Shown here piece by piece: positions 1 to 12,203 of a stretch of DNA of 64,000 bases. Origin of the DNA: Neurospora tetrasperma FGSC 2508 (taxonomy: Eukaryota > Ascomycota > Sordariomycetes > Sordariales > Sordariaceae). The position numbers were made by a program, and so were the translations under genes. The notes beneath the pieces were generated by a model. It did not search any database. It was not told the DNA's origin and worked only from the letters and a program-made list of their open reading frames with translations. Numbering within the stretch: position 1 is the stretch's first letter; each line of letters begins with the position of its first letter. Location: positions 400,178 to 464,177 of the forward strand of contig NW_009799102.1 in NCBI RefSeq assembly GCF_000213175.1, read 5' to 3'.

Positions 1-2345
1 ATGAGCCAGCGATTGCCCTGCGGAGGAATATCCTCACTGACGGCCCTGTCTCCGAACTCATCTCCGAAGTCCTACACTATAGGCGCCTCGGAGTCGCTGT
101 CCCTCGATCGACGACAGCATGTCTATCGAAACCACAAAAAACATGATTTCACCAAGAAACGAAGCCGCCAAAAAATACAAGGCCGAATTTACAACGAGTG
201 ATTCGACATACCAGAACCCTCGTCGGCGCAAAAGGCGCTCGCTGAAAGGCCTGGCTGGCATGTATTCCATCCCAATGTCAGTGTCACGAGCCGCTGTTAG
301 TGCAGCGGGGTTCCTGCAACCAACCCACTACACTCATTAACCCGGGCCCAGGGCGTGTGGTCCACGAGTCCTCCACGAGCCCCCCGGGCCACGAGTGTGA
401 CACCCCCCATGGGCACCGTCACACTGCTGCAATTCCGCCCGAGAAATGTTCGCTCTCCCAGTGACAGACAGCCGTCTCACACTTCATCCTAACAACATCA
501 TGAATACCTAACGACATTGTTCAGCAACTCGATATATACCAACAAAAATCAATCAATTCTAACTCGAACTTGTCCTCTCCGCAATTATTTCTCGCCAGAA
601 CGTACGTTTTCCGGAGACCAAAGCAGTAAAGAAGCCGCCCAAAACCAGTCGTCAAAACCTTTCACGACCCAGCACCATAACCAAGACGAAACAACCGTCG
701 TTACACGGCCGGCCACGGTTCTCGTCCGCAAGCACCTCACCGTCGCGAGCAGCCAATGCTGCAAATCTCCGCTACTCTTCACGCAGCTTTTATCTCCCAT
801 ATCCTCATCGACAAGAAAAAGACCAAAAAGAGATCGGAACGTCATCACAGATCCGTCATCAGTTACCTAGGCATCTCTAATCAGGCCGACTGACTCACAA
901 ACGCACATACATGGCTTCCTCCAAGTCATGGCCCACCTTCCTCTACTTCTTCACCCTTATCTGATCGATTCGATCCACTGAGTAGCTAATTGGCTGGTTG
1001 GTACCCTTGGGGGGGCGCAACAAAGGTCTGAAGCCGGCTGAAAAGCTTTCAATTCGGGATCGTCTACGTCTAGCGATGGTCATCAATCACTTCCGAAGGA
1101 TTGAGGTTACCAGGAGGACAACAGATCCGACGACGACGACGACAACACGGACTAGGAAAAGGACAACTCTTCAGCGACAACACAGACAATGAGTGTCGAC
1201 GATCGACTTGGATGATATCAACATCCATCAAGGACCAATGTCAACAACATCGCCCATGTCATGTCATATCTCCACGATAGCCAATGACAACACCAACAAT
1301 AACACCATAAGTCACGAACGACCACCGATAACGATACAAGACAGAATCGACGTGAGTAAAAAAGCATCATCATTGTCTACCTACTAACACCCCCCTCCAT
1401 CCACCCATCCATCCCATCATGCATTCTCCTTCCTTCCTTCCCTCCTAATCTGATCTGATCTTGCTTTTGAAAAGCGCAAGGCGCAGAGCAAAAAAAAAAA
1501 GAATAGAACTGCGAGAGAAAAAAGAAGAAAAAAAGCAACTTCATCACGAATCATTTCCATCATCATCACGCAGCATAAAACTCCGTTTCTTTTTTTTCCC
1601 TTGCAAGCAATCGATATCCTCCTATTATTTTTGTTCTTCTCTGCTCATTGTTTCTTCTTCTTTTCTTGTATTTATTTTTTCCTTCCCCCGCCAACTCCTC
1701 CTCCTCCTCCTCCAAAGTCATCATCCTCCGCTTAACCTCATGTTGTTATGAGAGTTTGGTTGTGGAAATGCAACGAAGCAACTTAAAAGAACGATGGATA
1801 GATGGCTAGCGTTCTATCAATTCACACTCTCTTTGCCACCCCTCCCCTCCCCCTGAGAGATGAACGATAAAAACTAAAACCACTGTTCTTCTTCTGTGCT
1901 AAGGTCCAAGCGGACACATAGTAACGCGCGCGCCGCTGCTAAGATACGATGCTGCTAATTGATCTTGCTACGGAAAAGGGAGATGGATAGAGACGAAAAA
2001 AAGTGACTCATACGGGGATGCCAAACCCGAATGATCAAGGTCTTTCTGAGGTAAAAGTCTCAAAGCTTTCTGGGCGTAGGATGGCGATAGTAGCAAGTCA
2101 AGAAGCCCTCAGGTAAGTGCTCCCACCGCAAAAGGTATGCCAGGGCAAGCTGAAGAGAGAACAGGCGAGGAGCATGGCATGACATACACAGATTATCCAT
2201 AATGGATTTGGAGCAAGAAGGTAGCACATCGGACGGACCCCTCTGGAGCCCTGGTAAAGTGAGAGAGAGAGAGACCACCTTCTAGGCAAGGTGGGCCAAG
2301 TTTCGTTGGGCTGGAGAGCGAGCAGACCAAGTGGCCGGCAACTGT
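1..2345. other. intergenic region, no convincing gene
   Basis: I see only short open frames with no family resemblance. The stretch has purine- and pyrimidine-rich patches around 1480-1740. It lies beyond the 3' end of the minus-strand bromodomain gene, so its right end probably holds that gene's 3' UTR. An exon of a gene starting outside the window cannot be excluded at the left edge. Confidence 0.5.
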
Positions 2346-5300
2346 TTACTCCTCCTCGGAGCTCTCCTCATCCTCGCTGTCCTCCTCGCGATGGTGCTGC
2401 GGAGCGGGTTCAGCAGAAATCCTTCCCGTACCCTCGATCGACTCCAGAGGCTCTTGACTACCGGAGCCTTGGCGGCCGGCCTGGGCGCGCAGCTCGTTCA
2501 ACTGCTGCAGTCTACGCTCTTGCTCCATCTTGCTCATGGGCTTATTCTTCTTAGTCTTCTGCACGGGTTTGGACCGTTGCGCAGCAGGTGGCGGAGGCGG
2601 CGCCTGGGCGGCCATGGTACGTTCCTTTTCCCTTTGCAGGTGCGGGAATGCCTTGATGGCGAGGTCGTACAGCTGAGTGAGGGCCTCTTGGGAGAGCTGA
2701 TCAATGTCCAGCTCCAATTCACCCGAGTCGTTCTCACCCGTGCCCGTGTCGCTCTTGATAATCTCAATAGCCCGCTCAAGTTGGGCGCCTTCCAGCTCGG
2801 CAATACCGGCTGCAATAACTTCCTTCTCGACCGTGCCCATCTTGCGCTTCGGTGCGGGCTTCCTAGCCGCCGCCTTCTTGGGCATACCTCCCATACCACC
2901 TCCGTGACCGCCCATGCTCGAATGGCTAACGCTAGCCTTCTTGGCAACATGGCCACCAGCGTGGTGCGAGCTGCCACCGGCCGGCATGGCCTTCTTAGGC
3001 TTGCTAACCGAAGGCTTATTAGCATGATGCGACTTTGCAGGCGCGGCCTTCTTGGTCGGCTGCATGGAAGCAATCTTGGACCTCTCCGTGATGATCTGCT
3101 TTTGCAGCATGGCAACGACAGACTGAGCAATCTCGACGTCCGCCATATTCGGATTCATCTCGAGCATAATGTCGTTGATCTTCTTCTGTTCTTCCTCCAA
3201 CCGCTTCATGTAGCTTGCCAATCGCTGCTGGGCCCCCTTAAGTTCCTCATCCACCTCCGGCTCGCCCTCCGATTCAGGCTCCTCCCAGTCCGACTCATCC
3301 TTCAACCTAGGGCTATTGTTCGAGGAAAGATGGGGCGCAGGAGCAGGCGCATGCTTAGCCAGCCACTCATCTTTCTTAGACATTTCACGGCGGTAAAGGC
3401 TTTGCAGTCGCAGAGCCTGCTCATACACAATGTGCTGCTCGCCGTTGAACAGCCTGCAGTTCTTAATGATCAAGTCAAAGTCCCGCTCAAACTCCTTGGC
3501 GCTGGCATAGTCGCCCGCGTTAAGCTTGCTCTGCATCGTCGACAAGTCCATCGGCTTCTTGATGATCTTGTGGTAAGTCGGGATGTTGAGGGCAACAGGA
3601 TCAACCGGCTTCTGGAAGGCCTCGTTGAACTCATAGTATCTCTGCTTGCGGAGTTCAGTGAGCACCTCTTCGCAGAAACGGAGTTCGGGGATGAGCTTCT
3701 TCTTGCGCTTTGTGTCATAGACGAGGTCCTTGGAATGGGTCGGCTTGACGGGGCGCTTGGCCCGGCTATCGGGCTTGGTCGAGTCGCGGCGAATGAGGGG
3801 CATGCCATTGTTGTTGGCAGGGATGGCAAAGGCAGGAGACTCGATGGACTTTGATGAGGAGGGAGCGGGCACAGCAGCGGTGTTAACGCGGGGCTGTTGG
3901 GGGCGCTGGGGGAGAGGCGCCGACGGAGAAGAGAGGTGAGAAGCGGCTCTCGGTTCCGCATGACGGGTCGGGTGCTGCTTCGCAAAGTCCTTTTTCTCTG
4001 GTCTCGACGGCTCAAATGCTGGGCAGCCACCAAGTCGAGCCAAGATAGTATCTCGACACAACCGAGCCGCGGCAGTGACGTCGTGGTACTCACCGTTGAA
4101 GGCGATGGAGTTTTGCACTAGCTTCTCCAAGTCGCGCTTGAAGTCTCCTAGGGTGTGGTACTTAGCCAAGTTCCCGCGGAGCCGCTTCTCCATGGTCTGA
4201 ATGTCGGTAGGGTCCTTAACCTTGGCCGAGTATTCATTCCACAGGCCCGGCCAGAGCTCCGACACGGGGAGACGAAAGTGATAGCCCGCTTTGGTCTTTT
4301 TGACGCCAGCCAGCACCTGACGGATCTGGCGATTCATGTAGTCCGAGATGGGCAAGTGGTTGAGCGAGTCATCCGCAAGCGACTTGGGTTCGCTCCTATC
4401 GTGGACCGAGGTAGATGCAGATGACGCGGCAGGCTTACTGTCGACGTCCATCTTGTCCTCCCTTTTGGCCTCGTTCTTAGCGTTGGCCTGATCTGCGATA
4501 GGGGACACCTTTGCGCGTTTGGCGACAGGCTCATCTTCGCTGTCTTCCTCGCGTTCTCTATAGGGCTTGGACGACGGCGGGGGCGCATCCGACATGCTGG
4601 TGTCTGCGGTGACCGGGGCGGCCGGGGATGGTCGAGGCGCGTCTTTCTCCTTCTTCTCGTCTTCAGCGGGCGTGGGGGGCGGTACGTCACTGACAGCAGT
4701 GTCTTGTGTCTCCTGTTGGGTTGCTGTGGGCGTCGCCTCAGCGGGCTTTGCCTGTTCTGATTTGGCGGGCTCCTCGACGGTGGCAGGTGCATCAGCCATC
4801 TCCACGTCCTCCTGTTGTTTCGCAGGAGAGGCGGGAGGTTTTGATGCGGTCTCGGCGGCGGGGGTCTCAGTGGCGGGGGTCTCAGTTGCGGCAGGAGCAG
4901 CAGCCTCTTCCTTTTCCTTTGCTGCGGGTCCGTCATCCGATTTCGCTTCAGATTTTGCTTCCGTGGCTACGTCAGCTTTTGGTTCGGCCGGCTTGTCCTC
5001 CTTGGCCTCCTCGGCAGCGGCAGGCTTCTCTTCTTCCTTGGGCTTTTCTTCGGCGGCCGGTTCAGGAACCTTGTCCTCCCCAGGCGATGCGACGGGCTCC
5101 TTTTGCGCATCGCCCGCCGGTACCTCTGGCGCATCGATCTCCATCTTGTCGCCCTCGTCCTTAGGCCCCTCCTCCTCCTTTGCTGGTTCCTCGGCCTTCT
5201 TTTCTTCTTCTACTGGAGCGGGCTTTGCGTCCTCTTTTTGAGCCTGCTCGTCACTCTTCCGCTCACCTTCCTTCGACTCTTCCGCTTTGGGGGCGTCTTC

Positions 5301-5807
5301 TTCCTTCTTGGCTGGTGTGGTCTGTGCTTCTTCCAACGAAGGTTCGTTTTTAGGAGTAGGAAGACTATCGGTTTTGGTTTCTGGCACAAGAGCTTTAGGG
5401 GAGACGGCGTCGTCGTGACTGTGGGGAGATATTAGCGTTCATAGGTTCAGGTATTAGAGGGGTTGGTGAGCAAAAGGTCTGGGTGGCGAGGCGGCGCAAG
5501 TGAATGCGTCATCTTCAGGTGAAGGTAATCTGAGGGACAAGATTGGTAAGGTAACTGGTAAGGTAACTCACCCATTCACTTCTGTTTCTTTTTGGTAATC
5601 ACCATCTGCAACATCCTTCACTGGCGCATCAGGGGTTGGTGCCGCATCACCAGTAGCATCAGCAGCAGCAGTAGCAGTAGCAGCAGCAGCATCACTCTTG
5701 GGTGCATCTGCCACTGGCGCATCTGGAGCGGCGGTAGGCGCCTCAGTAGCCATGGTGACGGGCTTCTCGGGCAGAGCCGCGCCGCCGTCAGCTTGTTGAC
5801 TTGTCAT
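2346..5807 (-). CDS. bdf1: BET-family double bromodomain protein (Bdf1/BRD4-like)
   Basis: This is a chromatin reader that binds acetylated histone tails in the nucleus. The model has two exons (5807-5572 and 5418-2346) around a 153-nt intron with a GTGAGT donor, a CTAAT-type branch and a CAG acceptor, giving about 1102 residues. The first 430 residues are disordered and rich in Ala, Glu, Lys and Pro. Bromodomain 1 lies at about 434-541 and bromodomain 2 at about 657-765. Bromodomain 2 has the canonical FQKPVDPVALNIPTYHKIIK stretch, PMDLSTM and the acetyl-lysine Asn in LFNGEQH. A coiled coil follows, then an NET/ET domain at about 937-1005 (KRKMGTVEKEV onward) and an acidic Ser/Glu tail. Two bromodomains plus ET define the BET family. 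Bromodomain 1 is divergent: it keeps the Asn in AFNGEYH but lacks a WPF shelf. I started at MTSQQ; an in-frame ATG three codons upstream is equally possible. Confidence 0.93.
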
Positions 5808-8800
5808 AACTGCCATACAGTAAGATTGAGGAAAGGCTAGAAGACGAGATGAAAGGCTATCCACGTGGATATTGTCTGAGTCTGTGTGTGTGTGCGCGCA
5901 ACTGAATGGGGGGGGATTGGGTATCTAAGCAATGATCTGGGGCATCAAAACAACTGAAGAAACCGTGTCAGCGAAACGACGTGCACACGATGCAAAAGTA
6001 GTTGATTCGATGATAGCCTGAGTTGGTATATAAGTTTTATCAAATGGATGATGTTGTGGTGTGTGCTATCGCACGAGTGCAAAGTGTGTCTGTGTGTGGG
6101 TGCAGTGTGTTGTGTTGTGTTGTGTTGTGTTGTGTTGTGTGCGACGACGACAACAGCTAGTAGCTGGTTGGTTAAACCGCCGCAAGTGTAGGCAATTGCG
6201 ACCTGGAAGCGACTGCGAATAGTGGCGTTTGCGATTGCGATGCGATGCGCGCGCGCGACGACGACGATTGAGGTGGAGTGGGAGTACTCGAAAGTCGGCA
6301 ATTGCGCGAGGGTTGGGGTTGCGAGAGGCGCGAGTGGTGGTACGTGCACACGCGTCGGTCGGGTCGGATCAGGTCGGGGGATGAGGGGAAAAGAAAATCG
6401 GAAAAGAAGGGGGGGAAAGAAAATAAAAAAAATAAAAAACGTTGCCACCACTCACAAGTTTGCGAAGTTGCGCGGGCCAGGGGGGGGTCCAGGCTGAACT
6501 GATCAAAGTTCGGTGTGGGCCTTCAGCCTTGCGTTGCAATGCAACGAATGTGTGGGCGATACGATGTCGGGGGTGGAAAAACGTCGTAAAATCAGAACAG
6601 TCGGGGGGAGGAGGCTGGAGTGGTGCAGTCGGGTGGTGCAGACCGCTGATCTGATTGGATGTGGCTGGGCTGGGCTGGCTGGTTGGGCGGGCAACAGCAA
6701 AAAAAAGATATTTTTTAGTCAAGGGTTGGAACTTTTTGGACGGAGGGTTCGCAGGTTCTCTTGTACAAGTCACAAGAAACGACGGATGGGGGGGAGTGGG
6801 GAGAAAGCGGCTGGCGTCGCGTCAGAGTCGAGCAGCAGCTACACTAGTGGAGGGGGGTTCGTGGCTTCTGTGTTGTTCGGGGCTGCTGATTGGCCGGATG
6901 GTCGGTAGCGGGGGGAGGGGGGGTGTCTTGTTTGTGTTGCGCGTCGCAGTCTCCCTTTTTTTCCCAAAAATTCGGGGGTGAGAGAACACATGTCAGTCCC
7001 GGTCGGCAGCTCGACGCTATTTATGAAAGCTGTCCGAGCTCCCCAGCAGCGACGAGGCCCTGCGGGTGGCTCCGCCTTCTGACTGGTTCCCTTGGTCGGT
7101 GGAGGCGGCTTTGGAGCGTCTGGTTGGCCACTCTGTCGCATTGTGGGCCGTGCGCGATCGACACCAGGGACACTGGAGTCTGGAGGTGCAACCACAAGCG
7201 TCCGTATCACCAAGACCTTGGAAGCCTTTGATGTTTTTCACCGTCGTACATATATTGGCCAGTTGTCTTCGTCTTCTTCGGTTTCGTTGCTTCATTTGTT
7301 TTGCTTTTCACCTTGGATTTCGCCAGATTCGCCGCCTTTCCTCAGGTCATTTATCCTGGATGCAAGAATGTCCAAGAGCACTGGCGCAAACAACTTGTTG
7401 GGCTCGGACAGACTCGCGTTCGGGGATATTGAATTGGTGCAAGTACAAGCCCGGATACGACTGGTTTGATGTCCTCAGTCGCCATGATGCCTTCGAAAAG
7501 GGTAAAAAAAAAATGTCAAGGAGTGTCAAGGAAATATCGATGGCTAAGAAGTGAGAAAATGTCGACAAGCAACGAACAAAGCACTCAGCCTCTTCCTGCC
7601 TCGGTTTCGTATCGAAGCTCAAAGGTCGTCGGAGAGAACCCAGCAAATTGCAGCAAGCAAAACAAGCAAACGGCAACGGCAGCGGGAGGATGAGAAATGG
7701 CATCTTTCTTTTCGCTGGACAATGGGAGCCTGCGGTAGCAACCACGGCCGACTCTTTGAACGACGGGACTGAACCTTGGATGTTGTAACGGGGGCAAGCC
7801 GACATGTGAAACGTTTGTTGCACTCGACTGCAATTTGGCTGCAAACGGCATGCCACGACTGAATTTAAGAACGCGACGACTTACACGAGCTGGATGATTC
7901 TGATGAAGCCGCTGTTGACCACAGCGAGGTTGAAATTCAAGGTGAGGAAAGTCGACCAAAGAAAGAGAATGAAGGGGACCAAGACCACTCTTGTCGCTTG
8001 TAATGTCTTTTGATATTTCCTGTTTTGGCGGAGAATAGAAAGACAGAAGAAGACACGGAAGGTGGGTTCGTGGGAGGGGGTGCGAAATCAGACCGACGAC
8101 CGAGCCCTTTCCCATCGGACTGTAGTACCTACACGTGCAGGTAGGTAGCATTGCTATTTGGACAAGCGAGCCTTGTCGTTTTGGGCCATGTCGCGCTTGC
8201 TTTTCCACTGTGGCATTCTCCAGGCGTTCCCTTCGTTCGTCGAAATTCCGTTGTCTCGACTCTTCTTTTTCCCAAAGTGAAGCTTGAGAGTCAACAAAGT
8301 CGCAACATCAATGACAAGGATCAGGCTCCAAGCCAAGCCCATGATGCGGTATAATCCACTCTTGGGTGCAAGGGTAGCTGCTGTTCAGCCCGTCGCGTGC
8401 CCGGCTCGCCTTCACCTTCCATTTCTCTCACTCACACCGCGACAGAAGGACACATGTCGAAACGGATGGAAGTATAGCGATGTTGGGGTGTGAGTCCCGA
8501 CGATATCCTTTGGGGTTTGAAAGTGGCCAAATGTCGAAGTGTAAAGAGCTGTAGTATTAAACAGGGCAAATGGTGTTGAATGTTCAAAATGAGACCGACA
8601 GGCAGCAACAGGAAGGCAACAGCGAGTTCGAGTTCAGTTTGACACTGGAAAGTTTCCTGTTGTGCTGTTGAACGAACGAAACTGGCCAATAAGACAGACG
8701 GGTCCCTCTTGGTCTGGCAATCAGCTTCACGCGCGGTGTTGTGCAGCCTCAAGGCAAATTAATCACGCAGGAATCCGCTCCCGTAAACGCACAGCCACGC

Positions 8801-9379
8801 AGCCACACAGGTCCTGACTCACCACAGCAGATGGACTGTGCGTCGAAGCAGTGCTGTCACATGAGAGATCACGGGGACAGCTTAAATACAGCACGGGCCA
8901 TCGCCCTTCATCAGATGCCAAGAATTCTCCAGTGTACCTTGTACCCCAAAGTGGGGGACCGTGGCAGGGGCCCAGTGGGACTGCAGCGACTTCCACTTGA
9001 AAAAAAGTTTGGCCGCGATCCAGAATTTTTTTGCAGCAGCTTTGGAACAGCTTTTCCAGCAGCCAATTCCAGCACGCAACTGAAGTGAATACGCCGATTT
9101 CACTCGAATATTTTGCATTTTTGCATCTTGCATATTCAAGGAATATAAAGAATTACCCTGGCTGTGGTACAATTCACCTGTTTATCATAATCCAACCGAC
9201 CAATTGGCAGCAGCATCAATATCCTTTATCAGATCCCGGTCCATATAATTTTCAAATCGATAAGGAAAAAGGAAGAGATTCTTCCCCACGCGACCATCCT
9301 CGACCCTCTCTCTCTCTCCTTCCTTCCTCACGACAACCTCAGTATCCCTCCAATCCCCTCCAAATAACACACACACACC
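5808..9379. other. long divergent intergenic region between bdf1 and utp5
   Basis: About 3.6 kb separate the two divergent start codons. It holds a TTGTG pentanucleotide tandem repeat, GC-rich patches and many short open frames without family resemblance. It presumably contains both promoters and 5' leaders. No RNA gene was recognised. Confidence 0.5.
6105..6140. repeat. TTGTG pentanucleotide tandem repeat
   Basis: About seven perfect copies of the unit TTGTG lie roughly 300 bp upstream of the bdf1 start codon. It is a simple microsatellite, likely length-variable between strains. Confidence 0.9.
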
Positions 9380-10651
9380 ATGTCTACCAAGAGGAAAGCG
9401 CTCTCCCTGGCCAAGCCGGTAGTCAAGCCCAGCGCCAAAGTCGCAACCAAGTCCAAGATCGACGAGACAAGGACGGCCGTCTCGACCGGCCCAGCACCAA
9501 AGTCTGCCACCAAGGCCACCGCCCCAGAAACCATTGAGATTTCCAGCGACTCCTCCAGCCACTACAGCGGCTCGGACAATGAAGAAGATGTGAACAGCGA
9601 CAATGAGGAGGAGGCCGTCGACGCCGCTCCCGAGAAGAAGCAGACCACCACCACCACCGAGCCCACTGCCCAACAAGACCAAGAGAACAACGACAACGAC
9701 GACGACGACGATGCCTCCCCTACATTCGGCGATCTCGCCCGCGGCAACGCCACCATCGACGTCGCCTCCGCTCTCGCCGCCCAACAAGAAGCTTCTTCTG
9801 CCGCCGCCGCTACCAAAAACAACACCATCACGGTCCAGCGCCCCAACGGCACCGCTACCACCATCTCCGCCACCTCCCTCGGCACCGTGCTCAACCAAGC
9901 CCTGCGCACCGACGACTCGGACCTGCTCGAATCGTGCCTGCAGACGTCCGACCCCAAGATCATCACCAACACCATCACGCGCATGGACTCGGCCCTCGCA
10001 GGCGTCTTGCTCTCCAAGCTCGCGGCCCGCATGCATCGCCGCCCTGGTCGCGCTTTTGGCTTGATGAAGTGGATCCAGACCACCCTCGTCGCGCACGGCG
10101 GGAGCTTGGTTGCGCAGCCTGAGGTGGTGGCGCGGCTGGGCGAGCTGAACCGCGTGCTGGAGGAGCGGGCGAGGGGATTGCCTGCGTTGTTGGCGCTCAA
10201 GGGAAAACTGGATATGCTGGATCAGCAGATGCGGTGGAGGAAGTTTGTGAAGCAGGGTGGTGCGGCGAAGGAGGAGCAGCATCAAGAAAATGAAGAAGAG
10301 GAGGAGGAGGAGGATGTTGATGAGCCGGGTGTGGTGTATGTGGAGGGGGATGAGGAGACTGGTACTGTCAATGGTACGATGGGCAACGAGGAAGACTTTG
10401 CGCTTATAGATGTTGGTGCGGATGGCGAGTCGGATGAGGAGGAGGGTGATGAGGATGAGGAGGAGGATGATGAGGATGATGAGGAGTTTGATGATGGGGA
10501 GAGCTTGGATGAGGATGAGGTTGATCATGATGATGTTGAGGAGAGCGGTGATGAGGATGATGAGGATGAGGATGACGAGGAGGAGGAGGAGGATGATGCG
10601 CCACCAGCCAAGGTGCAGAAGACGTCATCCAAATTCGCAAAGAGAAAGTAA
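9380..10651 (+). CDS. Utp12-domain nucleolar protein, Utp5/WDR43-like
   Basis: This is a probable small-subunit processome (t-UTP/UtpA) component acting in pre-rRNA transcription and 18S processing in the nucleolus. It is a single exon of 423 residues. Residues 1-165 are disordered, Lys/Ser-rich and then acidic, with a SUMO-interaction-like IEISSDSSS. Residues about 168-294 resemble the Utp12 (PF04003) domain that closes Utp5: GTVLNQALRTDDSDLLESCL, then ITRMDSALAGVLLSKLAAR, WIQTTLVAHGG and LLALKGKLDMLDQQM. Residues about 300-413 are a very acidic Glu/Asp tail, followed by a basic end (KFAKRK). Yeast Utp5 has about 643 residues with an N-terminal WD40 propeller; none is present here and I see none upstream. 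The start ATG follows a pyrimidine-rich leader. Utp5 is the best match; another Utp12-domain protein is the alternative. Confidence 0.7.
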   Translation: MSTKRKALSLAKPVVKPSAKVATKSKIDETRTAVSTGPAPKSATKATAPETIEISSDSSSHYSGSDNEEDVNSDNEEEAVDAAPEKKQTTTTTEPTAQQDQENNDNDDDDDASPTFGDLARGNATIDVASALAAQQEASSAAAATKNNTITVQRPNGTATTISATSLGTVLNQALRTDDSDLLESCLQTSDPKIITNTITRMDSALAGVLLSKLAARMHRRPGRAFGLMKWIQTTLVAHGGSLVAQPEVVARLGELNRVLEERARGLPALLALKGKLDMLDQQMRWRKFVKQGGAAKEEQHQENEEEEEEEDVDEPGVVYVEGDEETGTVNGTMGNEEDFALIDVGADGESDEEEGDEDEEEDDEDDEEFDDGESLDEDEVDHDDVEESGDEDDEDEDDEEEEEDDAPPAKVQKTSSKFAKRK

Positions 10652-11003
10652 AGACGGGACGGTATGAGGATGAGGATGTGGTGTAAAGAAGGGTGTATTG
10701 CTGTCAAGTAAAGGTAAAATGCTGGTGGGGCCATGGCCGTTGTTTGTCATATACATATCCCGTCAGGTTTCGCATCCTTTGGGGTTAAGGAGTTCATAAT
10801 CATGTTTTTTCTGGTTTCCATTCTGTTTTTTTTGTGTGTAATTTTGTTGTAGAAAAGGGGGAACTTTGAGTAACTACTGTAGTGGTGTTGAACATACATA
10901 CCTTGGGTGAAATAGTTACTCGGTAAATATAGACATGTTGATGTTGCCCATATACTTGTGTCCTGTGATTGTAAGTCACTCGTTCTATCTCATTTTCGTG
11001 CAC

Positions 11004-11028
11004 TTTTTTTTTTTTTTTTTTTTTTTTT
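11004..11028. repeat. poly(T) tract, 25 nt
   Basis: An uninterrupted run of 25 T is followed by further T-rich sequence. It lies in convergent 3' flanking DNA. Confidence 0.9.
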
Positions 11029-12055
11029 CCTTTTTTTTCTTCTTCTTAGGGGGAGGGGGGTTCTTCCTTTCTTGTCATTCTTTTCTTGAAAGTCTCTCTC
11101 TCTTGATAGTTTAACACTGGCGTACTGGACAACATCCCTCAGACTATCATACACTTCACTATCAACCATCCACGCTATATACTCAATCAATGTCATGTCG
11201 AGACCAGTTTCACCCATCTATTGATTTGGATTTCTTTAAGCATTGTTAATCTTCTTCCTACCTGCCCACTGCCCAAGTCACCTCCCGGACATGTAAAACC
11301 TAACGAACAAACGCTACGACCTAAACATGGGTTACCGTTTCTTTGCAACTTCACAATCTGAAATTAGCACATGGATCGATAGATCCATCCATCAACTGAA
11401 GTAAAGACCAGTGAATAACTGTCTTTACTTTTGGATGAATCAGGAGACATGGATGAGTCGGGAAGATATAGATGGATGGACGGATGGATCGGAGTTCAAC
11501 AGATTTGACAATTCTCTTACTATGTATAGTGCTCGTACTCGGAAACAAGTGTTACTTCCAGTAAAAGTGAAAGTGACAGTAGATATTTCGTTTCTTCGAA
11601 GAAGTAGTAGTACTTTGATCCACGCACACACACACATATGTATGTACAGAGAGTTCACCACTCAGTCTTGACTCAGGGCATTTACAAATATTTGCAATTC
11701 ACCTTGTTTCTTGCCTGCTCTTCGCTTGTATATCTTCTTACATTCCCCTTCTGTGTATATGCAATGACTACTATCCTTCCGCTGTGTTCTCATCTCTTCT
11801 TATCTTCCATCTCTTCCTCTCCCCTCCCTACTACCACCACCGAGTTTAACTACTACCAAATTTAACTAACTATAACTATACTATATATGTGATGATGATA
11901 TATGATGTTATAACGACAGCTCAAGATATCTTTACTACCATGAAGCGAAGGCGTGTAAAGAGCAACAATAAAAAGAGTATTGCATATAAGCAAGAAACGA
12001 CAGTTTTTTGTCTTTCCATATGTATTTCCCTTCCCACACGCCAAAGTATATATAT

Positions 12056-12089
12056 GATGCGATGCGATGCGATGCGTTGCGATGCGATG
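12056..12089. repeat. GATGC pentanucleotide tandem repeat
   Basis: Six to seven copies of GATGC, one of them GTTGC, lie just downstream of the stop codon of the minus-strand disordered-protein gene, probably in its 3' UTR. Confidence 0.8.
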
Positions 12090-12203
12090 TTATGTATGTA
12101 TGTAATGTAATGTGATGTAAAGTGTTATCCAGAAAGATGATCACAAATCCTGAAAAAAGGTATTCAAGATCATGAAAAGAAAAGAAAAGAAAAATCAACC
12201 CCC

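Larger units (their letters stand above)
10652..12203. other. convergent intergenic region (3' UTRs)
   Basis: This lies between the 3' ends of the utp5-like gene and the 1550-residue protein gene. It contains a 25-T tract at 11004-11028 and a GATGC tandem repeat near 12056-12089. No gene was recognised; the open frames are short and low in complexity. Confidence 0.5.

Noticed and set aside
998-1387. Two adjacent small plus-strand frames in the left intergenic region
   Set aside because: Thr-rich repeat-coded peptides without signal peptide, domain or splice support.
2331-3854. 507-codon open frame antisense to the BET gene
   Set aside because: Composition is that of a shadow: strong third-position bias of the real gene removes stops from the opposite strand. 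No domain or start context.
9185-10528. 447-codon open frame antisense to the Utp5-like gene
   Set aside because: Low-complexity Leu/Gly/Val translation produced by the acidic and Ala-rich codons on the other strand.
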